DNA of 64,000 nucleotides, taken from Acanthacorydalis orientalis. Its lineage: Eukaryota; Arthropoda; Insecta; Megaloptera; Corydalidae. Below the pieces are notes generated by a model. That model made no database searches. It saw nothing but the letters and a program-made list of their open reading frames with translations, and was not told where the DNA came from. Made by a program: the position numbers and the translations under genes. Each line of letters begins with the position of its first letter. The first letter of the stretch is position 1. Where the stretch lies: assembly GCA_034766995.1 (NCBI GenBank), contig CM068320.1:11415187-11479186 (forward strand). The letters are read 5' to 3'. Shown here one piece after another: positions 12,631 through 23,223 of this stretch.

Positions 12631-12661
<31 letters not shown>

Positions 12662-12662
12662 T
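12572..12662. repeat. (TA)n-(TG)n compound microsatellite
   Basis: TA runs flank a short gtgtgtgtgt core. Confidence 0.95.
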
Positions 12663-12820
12663 TCTTAAATTTATTTTTTCTTTATATAAAATAACTTTAA
12701 TAAAATAAATCATTATCCTGAGTGAAAATAATATCTCAGTTCTTACTTTTTTATTATAAAATGTAAAATTATTATTTTAAGACATTTTACCAATGATTTC
12801 GTTGATATATTATCCTAAAG

Positions 12821-12898
12821 GTTTATACCCCTTAAGATCATCTGAAAGTAGATATTCATCTGATACTATGGGACGAAGACCCCACCAGAATATTGAAG
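12821..12898 (+). other. Possible small exon (78 bp), tentative
   Basis: A GC-richer stretch preceded by AG (…cctaaag) and followed by GT (gaag|gtacat). Read with two leading bases and one trailing base it is open for 25 codons and includes SSDTMGRRPHQNIE, which looks more protein-like than other frames here. The length is a multiple of three and the phase 1-1 pattern would let the segment be skipped without a frame change. The upstream pyrimidine tract is weak. I do not recognise the peptide. It could be a chance frame. Confidence 0.25.
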
Positions 12899-12900
12899 GT

Positions 12901-13186
12901 ACATATGTTACAATTTGTAACACTTATTTTTTTATAATTTTATTTTAATACATGTCTATCCTATTTTTTTTATATATATTTATTTATAAACATTTTAATA
13001 TATTATTGGAGTTTAAATATTTAAGCGATAACCTAATTAAGGATGATTTAAACATCGATCTAATTAAAGAAATCAAGAAAAAAAATACCAAAACATCACG
13101 AAAACAGGTAGATTATACATAAATTACAAACAAAAAAATAATATATTTGTAATTTTATTACTATACCAACGAAATTTTCGTTTTAA
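12901..13186. other. AT-rich noncoding DNA
   Basis: Nothing recognised. Confidence 0.55.
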
Positions 13187-13419
13187 CCCTTTGCACTTAG
13201 AGATTTTTTCACCTCATCTACCAACAACTCGAACATAACTTTAACAAAATAACAAGTAGTAAATAACGACCAATAAAATTATATATCATTATAAATAATT
13301 TCTTTATTCGAATGGAACTTCAAAACTACATTTATTGATTTCTGTTTCATGGAAAGAAATAATATTGTTACTTACTAGATTTACAATGTTGCTCAGAGGT
13401 GACAGTCGAGTGGAAAGAG
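13187..13419. mobile_element. Candidate short piggyBac-type non-autonomous element, 233 bp
   Basis: Flanked on both sides by TTAA (13183-13186 and 13420-13423). The left end reads ccctttgcacttag and the right end, reverse-complemented, ctctttccactcga: about 9 of 14 positions match. A tcacctc word just inside the left end recurs inverted inside the right end (gaggtga). piggyBac-superfamily termini commonly start ccctttgc, and the target is TTAA. The interior is AT-rich and has no coding capacity. The weak end match keeps confidence moderate. Confidence 0.5.
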
Positions 13420-13519
13420 TTAATATACTGTTTTATTAACTTATATACTATTTTATGGATTTTGAATGAACACAAACTGAAACTAGTTTACGAACCGGAG
13501 ATTGCTTCTTTTAACTGAA

Positions 13520-13522
<3 letters not shown>

Positions 13523-13569
<47 letters not shown>

Positions 13570-13571
13570 TC

Positions 13572-13622
<51 letters not shown>
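13523..13622. repeat. (TA)n microsatellite
   Basis: TA run of ~100 bp with one ctcg break at 13569, followed by a gaagagagaaagaga purine tract. Confidence 0.95.
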
Positions 13623-13624
<2 letters not shown>

Positions 13625-13839
13625 AAGAGAGAAAGAGATTATTTCGCATATTTTTTCACAATGCTAGTTTCAAATATTAATAATTGTTATTTTTCTAAAT
13701 AACATAAATCAGTTAACTGAATTACCAGAAGCGTATCAATAAAAATCATATTTTAATAATAATAATAATTGTGTAATCTACTTGTGTTATTATAAGTTTG
13801 CAATAAAGACGAAAAATTGTGACGAAAAATGATCAAGGA

Positions 13840-13888
13840 TAATATTATTTTATTTCAACAAATATCTGAAGTTATACCTTTTCTTTTA

Positions 13889-13897
<9 letters not shown>
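13840..13897 (+). repeat. Three-copy unit, copy 1
   Basis: A ~52-bp unit starts aatattattttatttcaaca and ends ttcttttatact. It recurs directly at 13961 and inverted at 14025. Copy 1 differs from copy 2 by a few bases near ataccttttc. Confidence 0.85.

Positions 13898-13962
<65 letters not shown>
13892..13962. repeat. (TA)n microsatellite between unit copies 1 and 2
   Basis: Pure TA run of ~35 units separating the two direct copies of the duplicated unit. Confidence 0.95.
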
Positions 13963-13967
<5 letters not shown>

Positions 13968-14076
13968 TTTTATTTCAACAAATATCTGAAATTATAACTC
14001 TTCTTTTATACTATATATATATATAGTATAAAAGAGGAGTTATAACTTCAGATATTTGTTGAAATAAAATAATATT
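13961..14076. repeat. Large near-perfect hairpin (unit copies 2 and 3 inverted)
   Basis: Copy 2 (13961-14012) and copy 3 (14025-14076, reverse complement) match at about 50 of 52 positions around a short TA centre. The sequence can fold into a stem of over 50 bp. Copy 3 shares gaagttata with copy 1 rather than copy 2, so the order of duplication is not simple. No transposase or target duplication was recognised. Confidence 0.9.
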
Positions 14077-14158
14077 ATACTCGATAATTTGTCATCATAA
14101 TTAATTTTCAATCCTTTTTCTAGCAATAATATTGATTTATATATTATGTGTATTCATT

Positions 14159-14160
14159 GA

Positions 14161-14200
<40 letters not shown>

Positions 14201-14270
14201 ATGTGTGTGTGTGTGTATGTGTGTGTGTGTGTGTATGTGTGTGTGTATGTGTGTGTGTTTATGTGTATGT
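14159..14270. repeat. (TA)n-(TG)n compound microsatellite
   Basis: A TA run leads into a ~90-bp interrupted GT repeat with periodic atgt variants, the longest GT tract in the window. Confidence 0.95.
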
Positions 14271-15363
14271 CGTTTTATGCTTTATCTCTTATTGAAACGT
14301 AAACAAATTTAATTCAGTAACAATAATGTTACATTTTCATTATTCATGTTCGACACATGGTAATAAGAGATATAAATATAAAAACATAAAATTAAATATA
14401 AAAAATAAAAATTTAAATTTCATATTTCTTCTCCAAATTTCTATATTATACAAATTACCGTGTTCCAAAAAATTATGAAAAACTGAAAAGTTACGAAAAT
14501 AGATATTTCCTTTTCATATAATTGTAAGTTTTACTGTCTAAATTGTATAAAATATAAAATTGTTTGAATAATATTGTCTTATTTTAACAGCAATTCGAAA
14601 ACAATAAAACATTTTTGACAGATTGTCATATTATAAATCATTTAGTACATTGTGTTGCAAATTTATCTTTAATTTTACACCATTAATCAACTGTAGTTAT
14701 GTATTTATTTTAAAATACTTTAATTATAATATAAAAAATGAAATATTAATTTGAACAAAATTATGAAAAATATAATGAAAATCATGTTATAATATAAAAT
14801 GAAATAATCTTTTTTGTGATAAAATAAAAAATTGCAATTAATATTAAAACTTGTAACATAATAGTGCCATAAATCGTTAAAAAATGTAAATGGTTAATGT
14901 AGTAAAACGTGACATCCAATATAAATATGATTATTAGCGTCGAACGAATCTGTAAACATCGAATCCTCTTAAGAAACTTCTTTTTTGTTTACAGTTTCAT
15001 TCTTCACATTTATAAAAGCTTAAAAATTTACATAGTTAAAAATATACAAACATATTATATAAGTATATATTAAAAGAAAAAGGTTAAGAAAGACAGAGAG
15101 AGAAATTAATCTATGGAATAAGGTTGACTAATGCTTGTTCTGTAAAATGATCGATTTGAGTCGATAGTCTCCTTAAAATTAAAGTATGTTTCTTTAATAA
15201 TCAGGACAAAGTATGGAAGAAAAAAAATTTTTCGATGTTTTATATAACTTATTGAATGTCAAATTAATGGTTTCCATATCATAAGAAAAAAACTGACAGA
15301 TATATTCAATTGAAGATTTTTTGTACAACTTATGTCTAGGAATTTGAAAATATAAATATTTCA
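14271..15363. other. AT-rich noncoding DNA
   Basis: Nothing recognised. The 62-codon minus-strand frame at 15194-15382 runs into the adjacent short element and shows no known motif. Confidence 0.55.
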
Positions 15364-15367
15364 TTAA

Positions 15368-15587
15368 CACTAAAGCTACCACGACGGATCAAATGACCCT
15401 TTTTAAAAATTTTGTCAGAATTTTGTTGAATTTTTGAATTTTGAAAAAATGTTTTGTCATAGACCAAAGTATACTAAATCGTTTTTTTTTTTTTGCTATA
15501 CATCGTAAAATATATAACATTTTAAAGACGGATCACTTGACCCGTGTGGTAGGAATAGGTATACATGAAGCATCGGTAGGTTTAGTG
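15368..15587. mobile_element. Short piggyBac-type non-autonomous element (MITE), 220 bp
   Basis: Perfect TTAA flanks lie at 15364-15367 and 15588-15591. The ends are cactaaagctacc on the left and, reverse-complemented, cactaaacctacc on the right, matching at 12 of 13. Just inside each end sits a gacggatcaaatgaccc / gacggatcacttgaccc block in direct orientation; each block is itself a partial palindrome. TTAA target, ~13-bp ends and subterminal repeats are the piggyBac pattern. There is no coding sequence, so mobility would depend on a transposase made elsewhere. The end sequence is not that of either larger piggyBac relic in this window, although all begin with c-rich or cact motifs. Confidence 0.75.
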
Positions 15588-15591
15588 TTAA

Positions 15592-17089
15592 AGAATTAAT
15601 AATAATATGAGTGAGTAAAGATATTCTCGATATATTTTTTTAGTATAAATAATCTGATTATTGATCTGACTCCATAAGAACAAGTGTTTTGTTTTTGCAA
15701 TACTTTTAGTTAGATATACCACTACCTATATAAAACATTTTAAAACTGTTGCTTTATTCTTATCATTTATTCTGATCGTAGTTGACAACGTTTTATTTTT
15801 TATTCTAAAAGACCCTCCCCCCCCCATACACTATTAGTTAAATCTATAAAGTTTTTACTGATCAGACTATACACACATCATCAGATCGAACTGATATGTT
15901 GTATTTACTAAACAAATTTTTATCTGATTGTTCCCGACGCAGGCATCATAATGTTCATATAAATACTTCTATATAGTTATTTTTCTATTATAAAGGATGT
16001 CACAAATAGTAACGAACTAATAAAATTAATTTACCATTATTTTGAATTGTACCCTTTATGACAGAATTTTTGAAACCTGTGTCCCTCTAAATAAAATACA
16101 CTTGCTACACCCCTGAATATATATTTTCTTCTTTTAATTATTCACAAGTAAGAAATTTATTCAATAAAAAAAATTATTCTTTTTGATCGAAGTTTTAAAA
16201 TTAGTTTGTACATTAAGTGGTTAAAGTTTAATTTAATTTTTAGCTAACTAAAAATAAAGTAAAAAACTAAGCTTATTTCAAGTGACAAATAAAAACTGAA
16301 CGTTTTAACTGAAACTGCAACACACTCTCAAATTCTACTTCCGTTCAGTTGGTTGGATAGATAAATCGATGGAATTTCTTCCATTTCTTCTGTCAGACTG
16401 ATCGGTTCAAAACGGAAGAATACACAAACAACACACCAACAGTTTATCGTCCCAATCACAACTGATCGGTCAAAATTGACGACCAAACTGATACTGTATA
16501 TGGCTCTTAAGACATCGAGTCAAATCGATCACTATTAACTTTGAAGGAATAAATTAGATAATAAAAATTAAATTTAAAATATTTAAGAGACCAAATATCT
16601 GAATGTTTTGATACATGTGTAAGAAATTTGGATAATGTGAAATAGGAATGTAATGTGTAATATCAAAAATTCGATAATACTGATGACATTTATTGAGAAA
16701 TTACGTAGCTAATTATAATTTACTTCTATATGTAATCATACAACAATATTACGAGTAGTCAATGACAAGTTATGATAATCTAACCATATACGAAAAACGA
16801 TATCTCAAAAATTTGCATGATAAGTGTGTACATTTTTACTTTTAAAGAAATTTTGAAATAAAATAATTTCAATCTTACTAGTGTATATTTATAACTTTTG
16901 AAAACATTTCATATTTTGGTTATTAATAAAAACGGACACATTATTTAACCCCTAATATCTGTATTTTTTATATTAATAGTTTTACACAGGCCATATCTAT
17001 AGTCAAAATTAATTAAACATTGAGACTTAATTATTTATTGAAAAAGAATGCTTATTTTTATCTCATTATTTTATTTTGAATTAATCAAA
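15592..17089. other. Noncoding DNA with a GC-elevated patch
   Basis: Mostly AT-rich. A poly-C run of nine lies near 15817. Around 16310-16540 the sequence is less AT-rich, with repeated tgatcggt words (about 16398 and 16462), but no frame, terminus or known family was recognised. Confidence 0.5.
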
Positions 17090-18004
17090 CGAGGGTCGTT
17101 TGATAAGTTTGGTAAATGTCTATGATGTGACCTCATCATTTGTTTGGTAACCTCACGGCTATCAAGTGTCACTTTTCAAACTAGCATAGGCGAAATTTCA
17201 GCTAGAAGAGACGCGTTGTTTCCGTTCTACAGATCTTTTAAGCGAGCATCATGCAGTTGCCGTAAAAATGGAAAAAGAGTTGCAGTGATAAATCATTTTT
17301 ATTAGAAAAAATGGACGGTTGCCCACATCAAAGCAGATTTGGATACAGTTCATAGGGACTCTGTATCAGCGTTGAAGACTTTATTTCTGGATAAAGGAGC
17401 TTAAATGTGACCGAATATGCACTGAAGATGAAGCGCGCTTTCGATTATCAGTTGAGGTTACTGTCGTTGAAAGAATCCATGCTATCGTTATGGAAGTCCG
17501 CCGAGTGAAAATGCGAAAGATTACTGTAATTGTAGGCATCTCAACTAAACAAGTGCACAGTATTCTATACGAAAAATTAGACATGAAAAAGCTGTGCATA
17601 ACAAAAACGACCAAGACTGACGCACAAAAAGTATTCTCTCACCAAGACAACGCGTTGTTTCACAAATAGACAGTCTTAATGATAAAATTGCACGAATTAG
17701 GCTTCAAATTGATTCTTAATCCAACTTATTCTCCGGACTTTGCCCCGTGAGACTTCTTCCTCTTCCCAAACTTGAGAATGTGGCTCAGTGGGAAGAAATT
17801 TTGGCCGAATGAGGATGTCATCACTGCCGACAATGCATATTTTGCAGACTTTGAGAAAAGCTACTTTTCCGAGGGGATGGAGAAATTGGGAACTCGCTGA
17901 CCTAAGTGTATAGCCCTCAATTGAGACTATGTTGAGAAATAAAATCGTTTTTTTTAAATCGATGTTTAACTAGCTTTTTTACCATACATATCAAACGACC
18001 CTCG
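17090..18004 (+). mobile_element. Mariner element, irritans-like, internally deleted (915 bp)
   Basis: Both termini are present. The left end cgagggtcgtttgataagt (17090 on) and the reverse complement of the right end (17981-18004) agree at 22 of 24 positions. The bases just outside are aa on both sides instead of the expected TA. The intact form of such an element is about 1.3 kb, so roughly 400 bp are missing, all from the middle of the transposase. The 52-kb element has the same ends and homologous 5' untranslated sequence. Confidence 0.9.
17268..17942 (+). pseudogene. Mariner transposase pseudogene (irritans-like), central part deleted
   Basis: The start ATG at 17268 gives MEKELQ, matching the N-terminus of irritans-group transposases. 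The helix-turn-helix half can be followed through frameshifts: EDEARFRLSVEVT, then KMRKITVIVGISTKQVHSIL and KLDMKKLC. At about 17630 the sequence jumps to the second catalytic motif HQDNA (about 17650) and LHELGF, removing ~130 residues including the first catalytic Asp. The third Asp survives in DFFLF, 34 positions after the second, confirming DD34D spacing. Stops interrupt the catalytic half before TVLM, before DFF and before PKCIAL. The conserved DYVEK end is followed by TAA at 17940-17942. It cannot encode active enzyme. Confidence 0.9.
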
Positions 18005-18916
18005 AACGATAATATTAGATTTATTTATTATACACTTTTTCTTCATAAATTCATAATACTACTATAGTTGATTATTAATTCAAATAATGAACAATTTTCA
18101 AGTATTTAAAATTCCAATTTAAATTATATTATAAACTAGAATTTAAATTTCAATCATATCAAAAAAAAAAATTATTCTAATACTAAAAACTCTCAACTTA
18201 GTAAATTATGCTGTTTCTTTACAATAATGAGATAACATGTTTTTACAGCAACATTTTGTTAATTTTCTTTATAGAAAAACTTATTTAATTTTATTTTCTG
18301 GATTTTGTCTGATTTAATTCAATATAAGTAAGTCGTATTTAATTTTTTTAATAAAAATATTATTATACACTTTTTAGGTTAATACCTGGCCGAAGACACT
18401 GTTAGATATCCACATAAAGAAATTGGTCAGTTAGAAATTTTTATACATTTCTTCTCGTACTGAATTAACTTAATCCATAAATTCTTTCGAGATTTTACTA
18501 AACAAGATTACTACGGACATATAACAGCTCGATAAACAAACAAAATAAGTATATAATCATCTTATTGTAATCTATTTTATTTTTGGCTTTCTCAGAATGT
18601 CCTCAAAGCAAATACTTTTATTTATGATGTAAAACAATGAATTATAAATGTATTTTTTGTACATTTACAGGTTTTAGCTCAACTTATTTTATTTTTATTT
18701 TTTATAAAAGTTTCCAAGAAACTTCTATATATTCTGACGTTAATCATTTTAGTTAATTAAGTATAATATGTTCTTAAATATCGTTTTTGAATTCACATTT
18801 ATTTGTTATACAGTTTTTTTGCATAATATTTTAATTAAAGTTTAAATATTTTCAAATACTTTATTTTTTTAAAATTGGCAGTATATATATATAAATAAAT
18901 ATAGATAAATATGTGT
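18005..18916. other. AT-rich noncoding DNA
   Basis: Nothing firm recognised. A small GC-richer patch at 18378-18425 lies between an AG and a GT and is open in one phase-0 frame, but the donor context is poor. Confidence 0.5.
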
Positions 18917-18925
18917 ATCTATCTA

Positions 18926-18966
<41 letters not shown>
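18917..18966. repeat. (TATC)n-(TC)n-(TA)n compound microsatellite
   Basis: Three repeat types follow one another with no spacer. Confidence 0.95.
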
Positions 18967-19349
18967 TAATATTATAAGGAATTTAATTGTACATAGAAGG
19001 TATAAAAACGAAATTTATTTTTATGTAATTCACGTTAGCGATTTTAATCAAAATGTATTTGTAAAAGAATCTATGCATATAAAAGAACTGAAAGATTTCA
19101 CTTTATCAAGTATACATATGTTTCAATTCACTGAAAACTCATTAAGCGGTTTTGATTGATTGTAAATGGATGAAAGAGCTTTAAATGTTTGATTAATACA
19201 TTTAAATTAAAGATATATACTTAATGAAAAATAGCAGAATACTCGTATATTCATTTAATTTAAAAAAAAGTTTATTGACAAATTGATTAATATATTCTTT
19301 ATAAAACTTATTTAATTAATGTTATATTTTTCGAACATATCTAAATATT
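18967..19349. other. AT-rich noncoding DNA
   Basis: An 82-codon frame (18911-19159) starts inside the microsatellite and has no recognisable domain; it is most likely chance. Confidence 0.5.
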
Positions 19350-19353
19350 ACAT

Positions 19354-19402
<49 letters not shown>
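19350..19402. repeat. (CA)n-(TA)n compound microsatellite
   Basis: About ten CA units run into a TA tract. Confidence 0.95.
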
Positions 19403-19405
<3 letters not shown>

Positions 19406-19904
19406 TATAAATTCATTGAAATGTAGAAACTTGATTAATGGTTTACAATTTACTAATGATTTTTTTAATACATGAAGTCTTGTATTCTGAGAAAATATTT
19501 TCATTAAACAAACATTTCTAAGTGGTAATTTTTAAAAATGCTATTTCTTATAGATGATTGACAAAAGAATTCGTTTACTTCATGTAGAAATTATAAAATT
19601 GTCTTTTTATTAATTATAACATTTAAAACATTATTAAGATCTAACCACAAAATAAATAAATAAATAAATTTGAAAAATGCATTATTCTAGAGAATAACTT
19701 TTATACAAGTTGAGTGGAAAGGTTTGATTTATAAAAAGTATCGTTTTTCTGTTTTATTTTACAGAAACATTTCGTATAGATTATTTACATTAGCACGACG
19801 TGCATTGATATATTTACATTTTTATACAAAATTGTTCAACCCTGAAAAGTGATATTCGAAAACACTCTACTGGCTTATCCTTCTTGAATTTAATGTCATT
19901 TTAG
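19403..19904. other. AT-rich noncoding DNA
   Basis: Nothing recognised; a short (AAAT)n run lies near 19650-19670. Confidence 0.55.
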
Positions 19905-19970
19905 TGGCGCAGTGTTTCATCCTTGACGGTCTAGACAATTTTGTTTATTTTGCTGGCGACTGTGCTGCAG
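19905..19970 (+). other. Possible small exon (66 bp), tentative
   Basis: A segment of about 50% GC sits between a plausible acceptor (pyrimidine-rich, …gtcattttag) and a good donor (gctgcag|gtattt). With two leading bases and one trailing base it is open for 21 codons, including CFILDGLDNFVYFAGDC. The length is a multiple of three with phase 1-1, the same pattern as the candidates at 12821 and 46283. The peptide is not one I can name. The other two frames are closed. Confidence 0.3.
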
Positions 19971-20689
19971 GTATTTCATAATATTTCGATACATTTAAAA
20001 CAATTTATTAGTGAAATATTTTACGTGTATAATAATTTATCATATGTAAAATAATATTCAGTATATATATATATCGCAGTACATACAGTAAAATCACAAA
20101 CTTATGTGAACGTCCATATTTGTTGATTTATTTAATATTTATAAACTTAATACTTCAACTTTATTTTTATAAAAATCAGTTTAATATTTATTGGACGACA
20201 TCGTACGAAGATAAACGGATTTTATTCTTAGAGTCTAATAAAGTTTTGGAATCAATTATGAGCTAATTACATTAAATCAAACTTGATAATTGACTCAACT
20301 GACTCAACCTACTTGACATTTTCTTTCATAATTCAAAACCGAGAAGTTTGAAGTTAATGAAAATCGTTAATAATATAAAAATTTTCCATATAGAAAATCA
20401 TTAGATTTTTACAACTACTTAGAAAATTTTTTTCTAAATAGAATTCGTTCTAAATTTTTCCAGCATTATCGTTTGTAATTCACTTTTATGCAAAAAACAT
20501 TATATATTTAAAATACAACAATATTACAAATAATACTAGTATTCAATATAAATTACGGAAAATATATATAAAAAAAACTGAATTATAAAAAAATTTTTTG
20601 TGTTTCTGTTAAAAAGATTAACTTATGTAAAGACATTTTTGCGAAAAAGAATTAATGGTCATGAAATTAGTTAAACGTTTTGTAAATAT

Positions 20690-20690
<1 letters not shown>
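19971..20690. other. AT-rich noncoding DNA
   Basis: Nothing recognised. Confidence 0.55.
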
Positions 20691-20734
<44 letters not shown>

Positions 20735-20765
20735 ACATATATGTATGTATAGATGTATATATGTA

Positions 20766-20805
<40 letters not shown>
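20691..20805. repeat. (TA)n microsatellite
   Basis: Two TA tracts separated by a gtgtgtacatatatgtatgt-type spacer. Confidence 0.95.
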
Positions 20806-20806
<1 letters not shown>

Positions 20807-21085
20807 ATGTTCATGCAAACGAAATGCTTAACATATTAAAGCTTTATTTTACATATAAGAGTAAAATATAACAACCTTCTCTTATAAATATAATAACATA
20901 TATGAAACACGTTATATCAAATGCAAACAATGATATTCTATGTTCAGAACAATTGAACTGAAATATCATGTAGTGGTTCATTAAAACAGAACAATTACAT
21001 AAAATCAACTGTTAGTAGGTAAATGTTTCAGAAAATTTTCATAAAGAGCTAATGATCATGGTTGAATAATAATTACAATTACCAA

Positions 21086-21095
21086 TGTATGTATG

Positions 21096-21165
<70 letters not shown>

Positions 21166-21194
21166 CATACATTTGTATATATATATATATATAT
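21086..21194. repeat. (TA)n microsatellite with (GTAT)/(ATAC) variants
   Basis: TA tracts mixed with gtatgtat and catacata variants; the right part is roughly a mirror complement of the left. Confidence 0.95.
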
Positions 21195-22068
21195 TGATAA
21201 TAATATAGATATTTGTATTGATATGTTTTCAAATTAATAATTTATATTTCCTTTCACTCAAACGTTTCCTACTCTTCCATTTAACATGAAAAAAGTTTAT
21301 GATTAAAAATTTCCATTGTGATAATGAAAAACGATAATAATAAACGGACTAAATAAAAACGAACAATATGATAGTAGTTTATGGACATTTCAATAACAAT
21401 ATTATCAATCTCAGAGCGTCATCGCAATGTGCATAAGTAACAACCAAAGTAATCAATAATCAATTACTGCTCTTTTTAATCAGAAAATTTCTATGTGATT
21501 TATGAACGAATGAGTAATTGGATAGTGAAGAGTGAGAGTGAAAGTAGAGTGGGATGAAGTGAGATGAAATAAAATTAAATTTAGCCAAAATATTGGAATT
21601 TTTATTGTAAAAAATGTAATTCAATAGTGCCAAAACTATGATCGACACTATTATAATATAGTTTCCAACAAAAAATTAAAACGAAACTATAATAATATGT
21701 ACATATATTTATATTTTTTTTGTACATATATACATATACATGAATTTATGAGTTAATATGGAAATTTTACCACAATGCTAATATTTTTACTTAATAATTT
21801 TACCTAATAATGCTAATAATTTTGCCTATAAAGCTAAAAATTGGTATGAGTATTTTTAAAACCTTCACAGTGTACATTTTGAAGGATTTTTTTAATCATA
21901 ATAATTAAACAGATTGTTTTCTTAATCTTTTCTCCGTAAGATACTTGGGAAATAGGGTTCAAATATTTATAGATTATTTTATTATTGTATTTTTTCAATT
22001 ATTTAAAAATAAGATAAACTACGAAGTTGAACACATCTATGCGAAAATAATCTACATTACTATTACTA
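21195..22068. other. AT-rich noncoding DNA
   Basis: Nothing recognised. Confidence 0.55.
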
Positions 22069-22260
22069 CTAGGTTGGTAAAAAAATAATTACGGTTTATG
22101 ATCATCCAATTCATATACCTTTTTAATAATGTTATGTTTCAAATAGTCCAGAACTATTGGATGATTAACTTCTAACTCTTATGGAAGTTCTCAAATTGTT
22201 GTGCGTGGTTCTGATTCAACTAACGCCTTAACTTTGTCTTGAACTCATACAAAAAATGCT
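22069..22260 (-). mobile_element. Deleted mariner fragment (cecropia-like family, short derivative)
   Basis: It starts with the terminal repeat ctaggttggtaaaaaaataa at 22069 and continues with the family's subterminal sequence (tttatgatcatccaattcata), like the 37.5-kb element. At about 22125 it jumps to sequence encoding, on the minus strand, the end of the DNA-binding half (the agtccagaactattggatga block). The copies at 43 and 57 kb make a jump at the same place. A second deletion follows near 22237, and the opposite terminus is missing. No coding ability remains. Confidence 0.8.
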
Positions 22261-22618
22261 TCATAATTAATTAAATTAGCATCATAATTAATTGAATTCG
22301 TTATCTATAGTATGTATTATTTGATTATATATTACACCGAACAACAACATTAATAGAGTGTTAAATGGAAATAAACAGAAAAGAGTTAATATTCATACTA
22401 ATATAATTTTGTAATTCTTAAACTTCTTTGAGCTTCGAGAAATGCCTAGCTAAACAGTAGCTAAAAGCTTATCAAAAAGGAATGATTTCTGTATATATTT
22501 CGAAAGGGTTGAAACATTTATTAAGTATAGAGTTCAGAAATAAAATTCAACATTTTTATACTGTGTTTTGATTAAGTAGGTAACAGTTTTGTTGTAATAA
22601 TATACGATATTGTTGTCA

Positions 22619-22621
<3 letters not shown>
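22261..22621. other. AT-rich noncoding DNA
   Basis: Nothing recognised beyond the mariner fragment. Confidence 0.55.

Positions 22622-22674
<53 letters not shown>
22622..22674. repeat. (TA)n microsatellite
   Basis: Pure TA run of ~26 units. Confidence 0.95.
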
Positions 22675-22678
<4 letters not shown>

Positions 22679-23222
22679 TAATCTGAAATAATAAAATAAA
22701 ATATTTGAATTTATAGAATTTGTTATTTGACACGATTTCATTTTTAAAGTAAAACTAAATTTTTAAGAAACAATGTAATTAAAGAATTTATGTACTTTAA
22801 CTAAAAATATAAAAAAATATTTTGAAAATAATTGATTTTTAATATTATTTAAATCGATAAATTTCTTCGTTTTCATTATTTATAAAATAAAGGAATATAC
22901 ATTTTGATAGGAACTGAATTTAGATTAAAATTAACAAGAGGGACTATATTGTAAAATATTCAAATTTATATATTATAAAATAATCTAAATTTGACACATT
23001 TATAATTTATTTTTTTAATATTTTTTTTAAGAAAGCTTCATTACTAGCAAATATTTACGCAGCATTTAAGTAGCAAATTTAAACTAAAATAGATTATAGA
23101 GAATAAACAATGCATTGAAAAAATGTCATAAAAAATATAAATCTTATTTTAGTTACATATTCTTGAAAATTATATGTACTTATTTAAAGTAATAATTTCT
23201 TCAAATATGATTGAGTCAGCTG
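22675..23222. other. AT-rich noncoding DNA
   Basis: Nothing recognised. Confidence 0.6.
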
Positions 23223-23223
23223 T

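Noticed and set aside
14159..14270. Short spaced GT/TA units considered as a CRISPR-like array
   Set aside because: Simple-sequence repeat with no unique spacers, in a eukaryotic context.
17381..17614. 77-codon minus-strand open frame
   Set aside because: Antisense shadow of the irritans-like transposase N-terminal half.
18378..18425. Possible 48-bp exon between AG and GT
   Set aside because: The donor (ttg|gtcagt) is poor and its open frame is phase 0, unlike the other three candidates.
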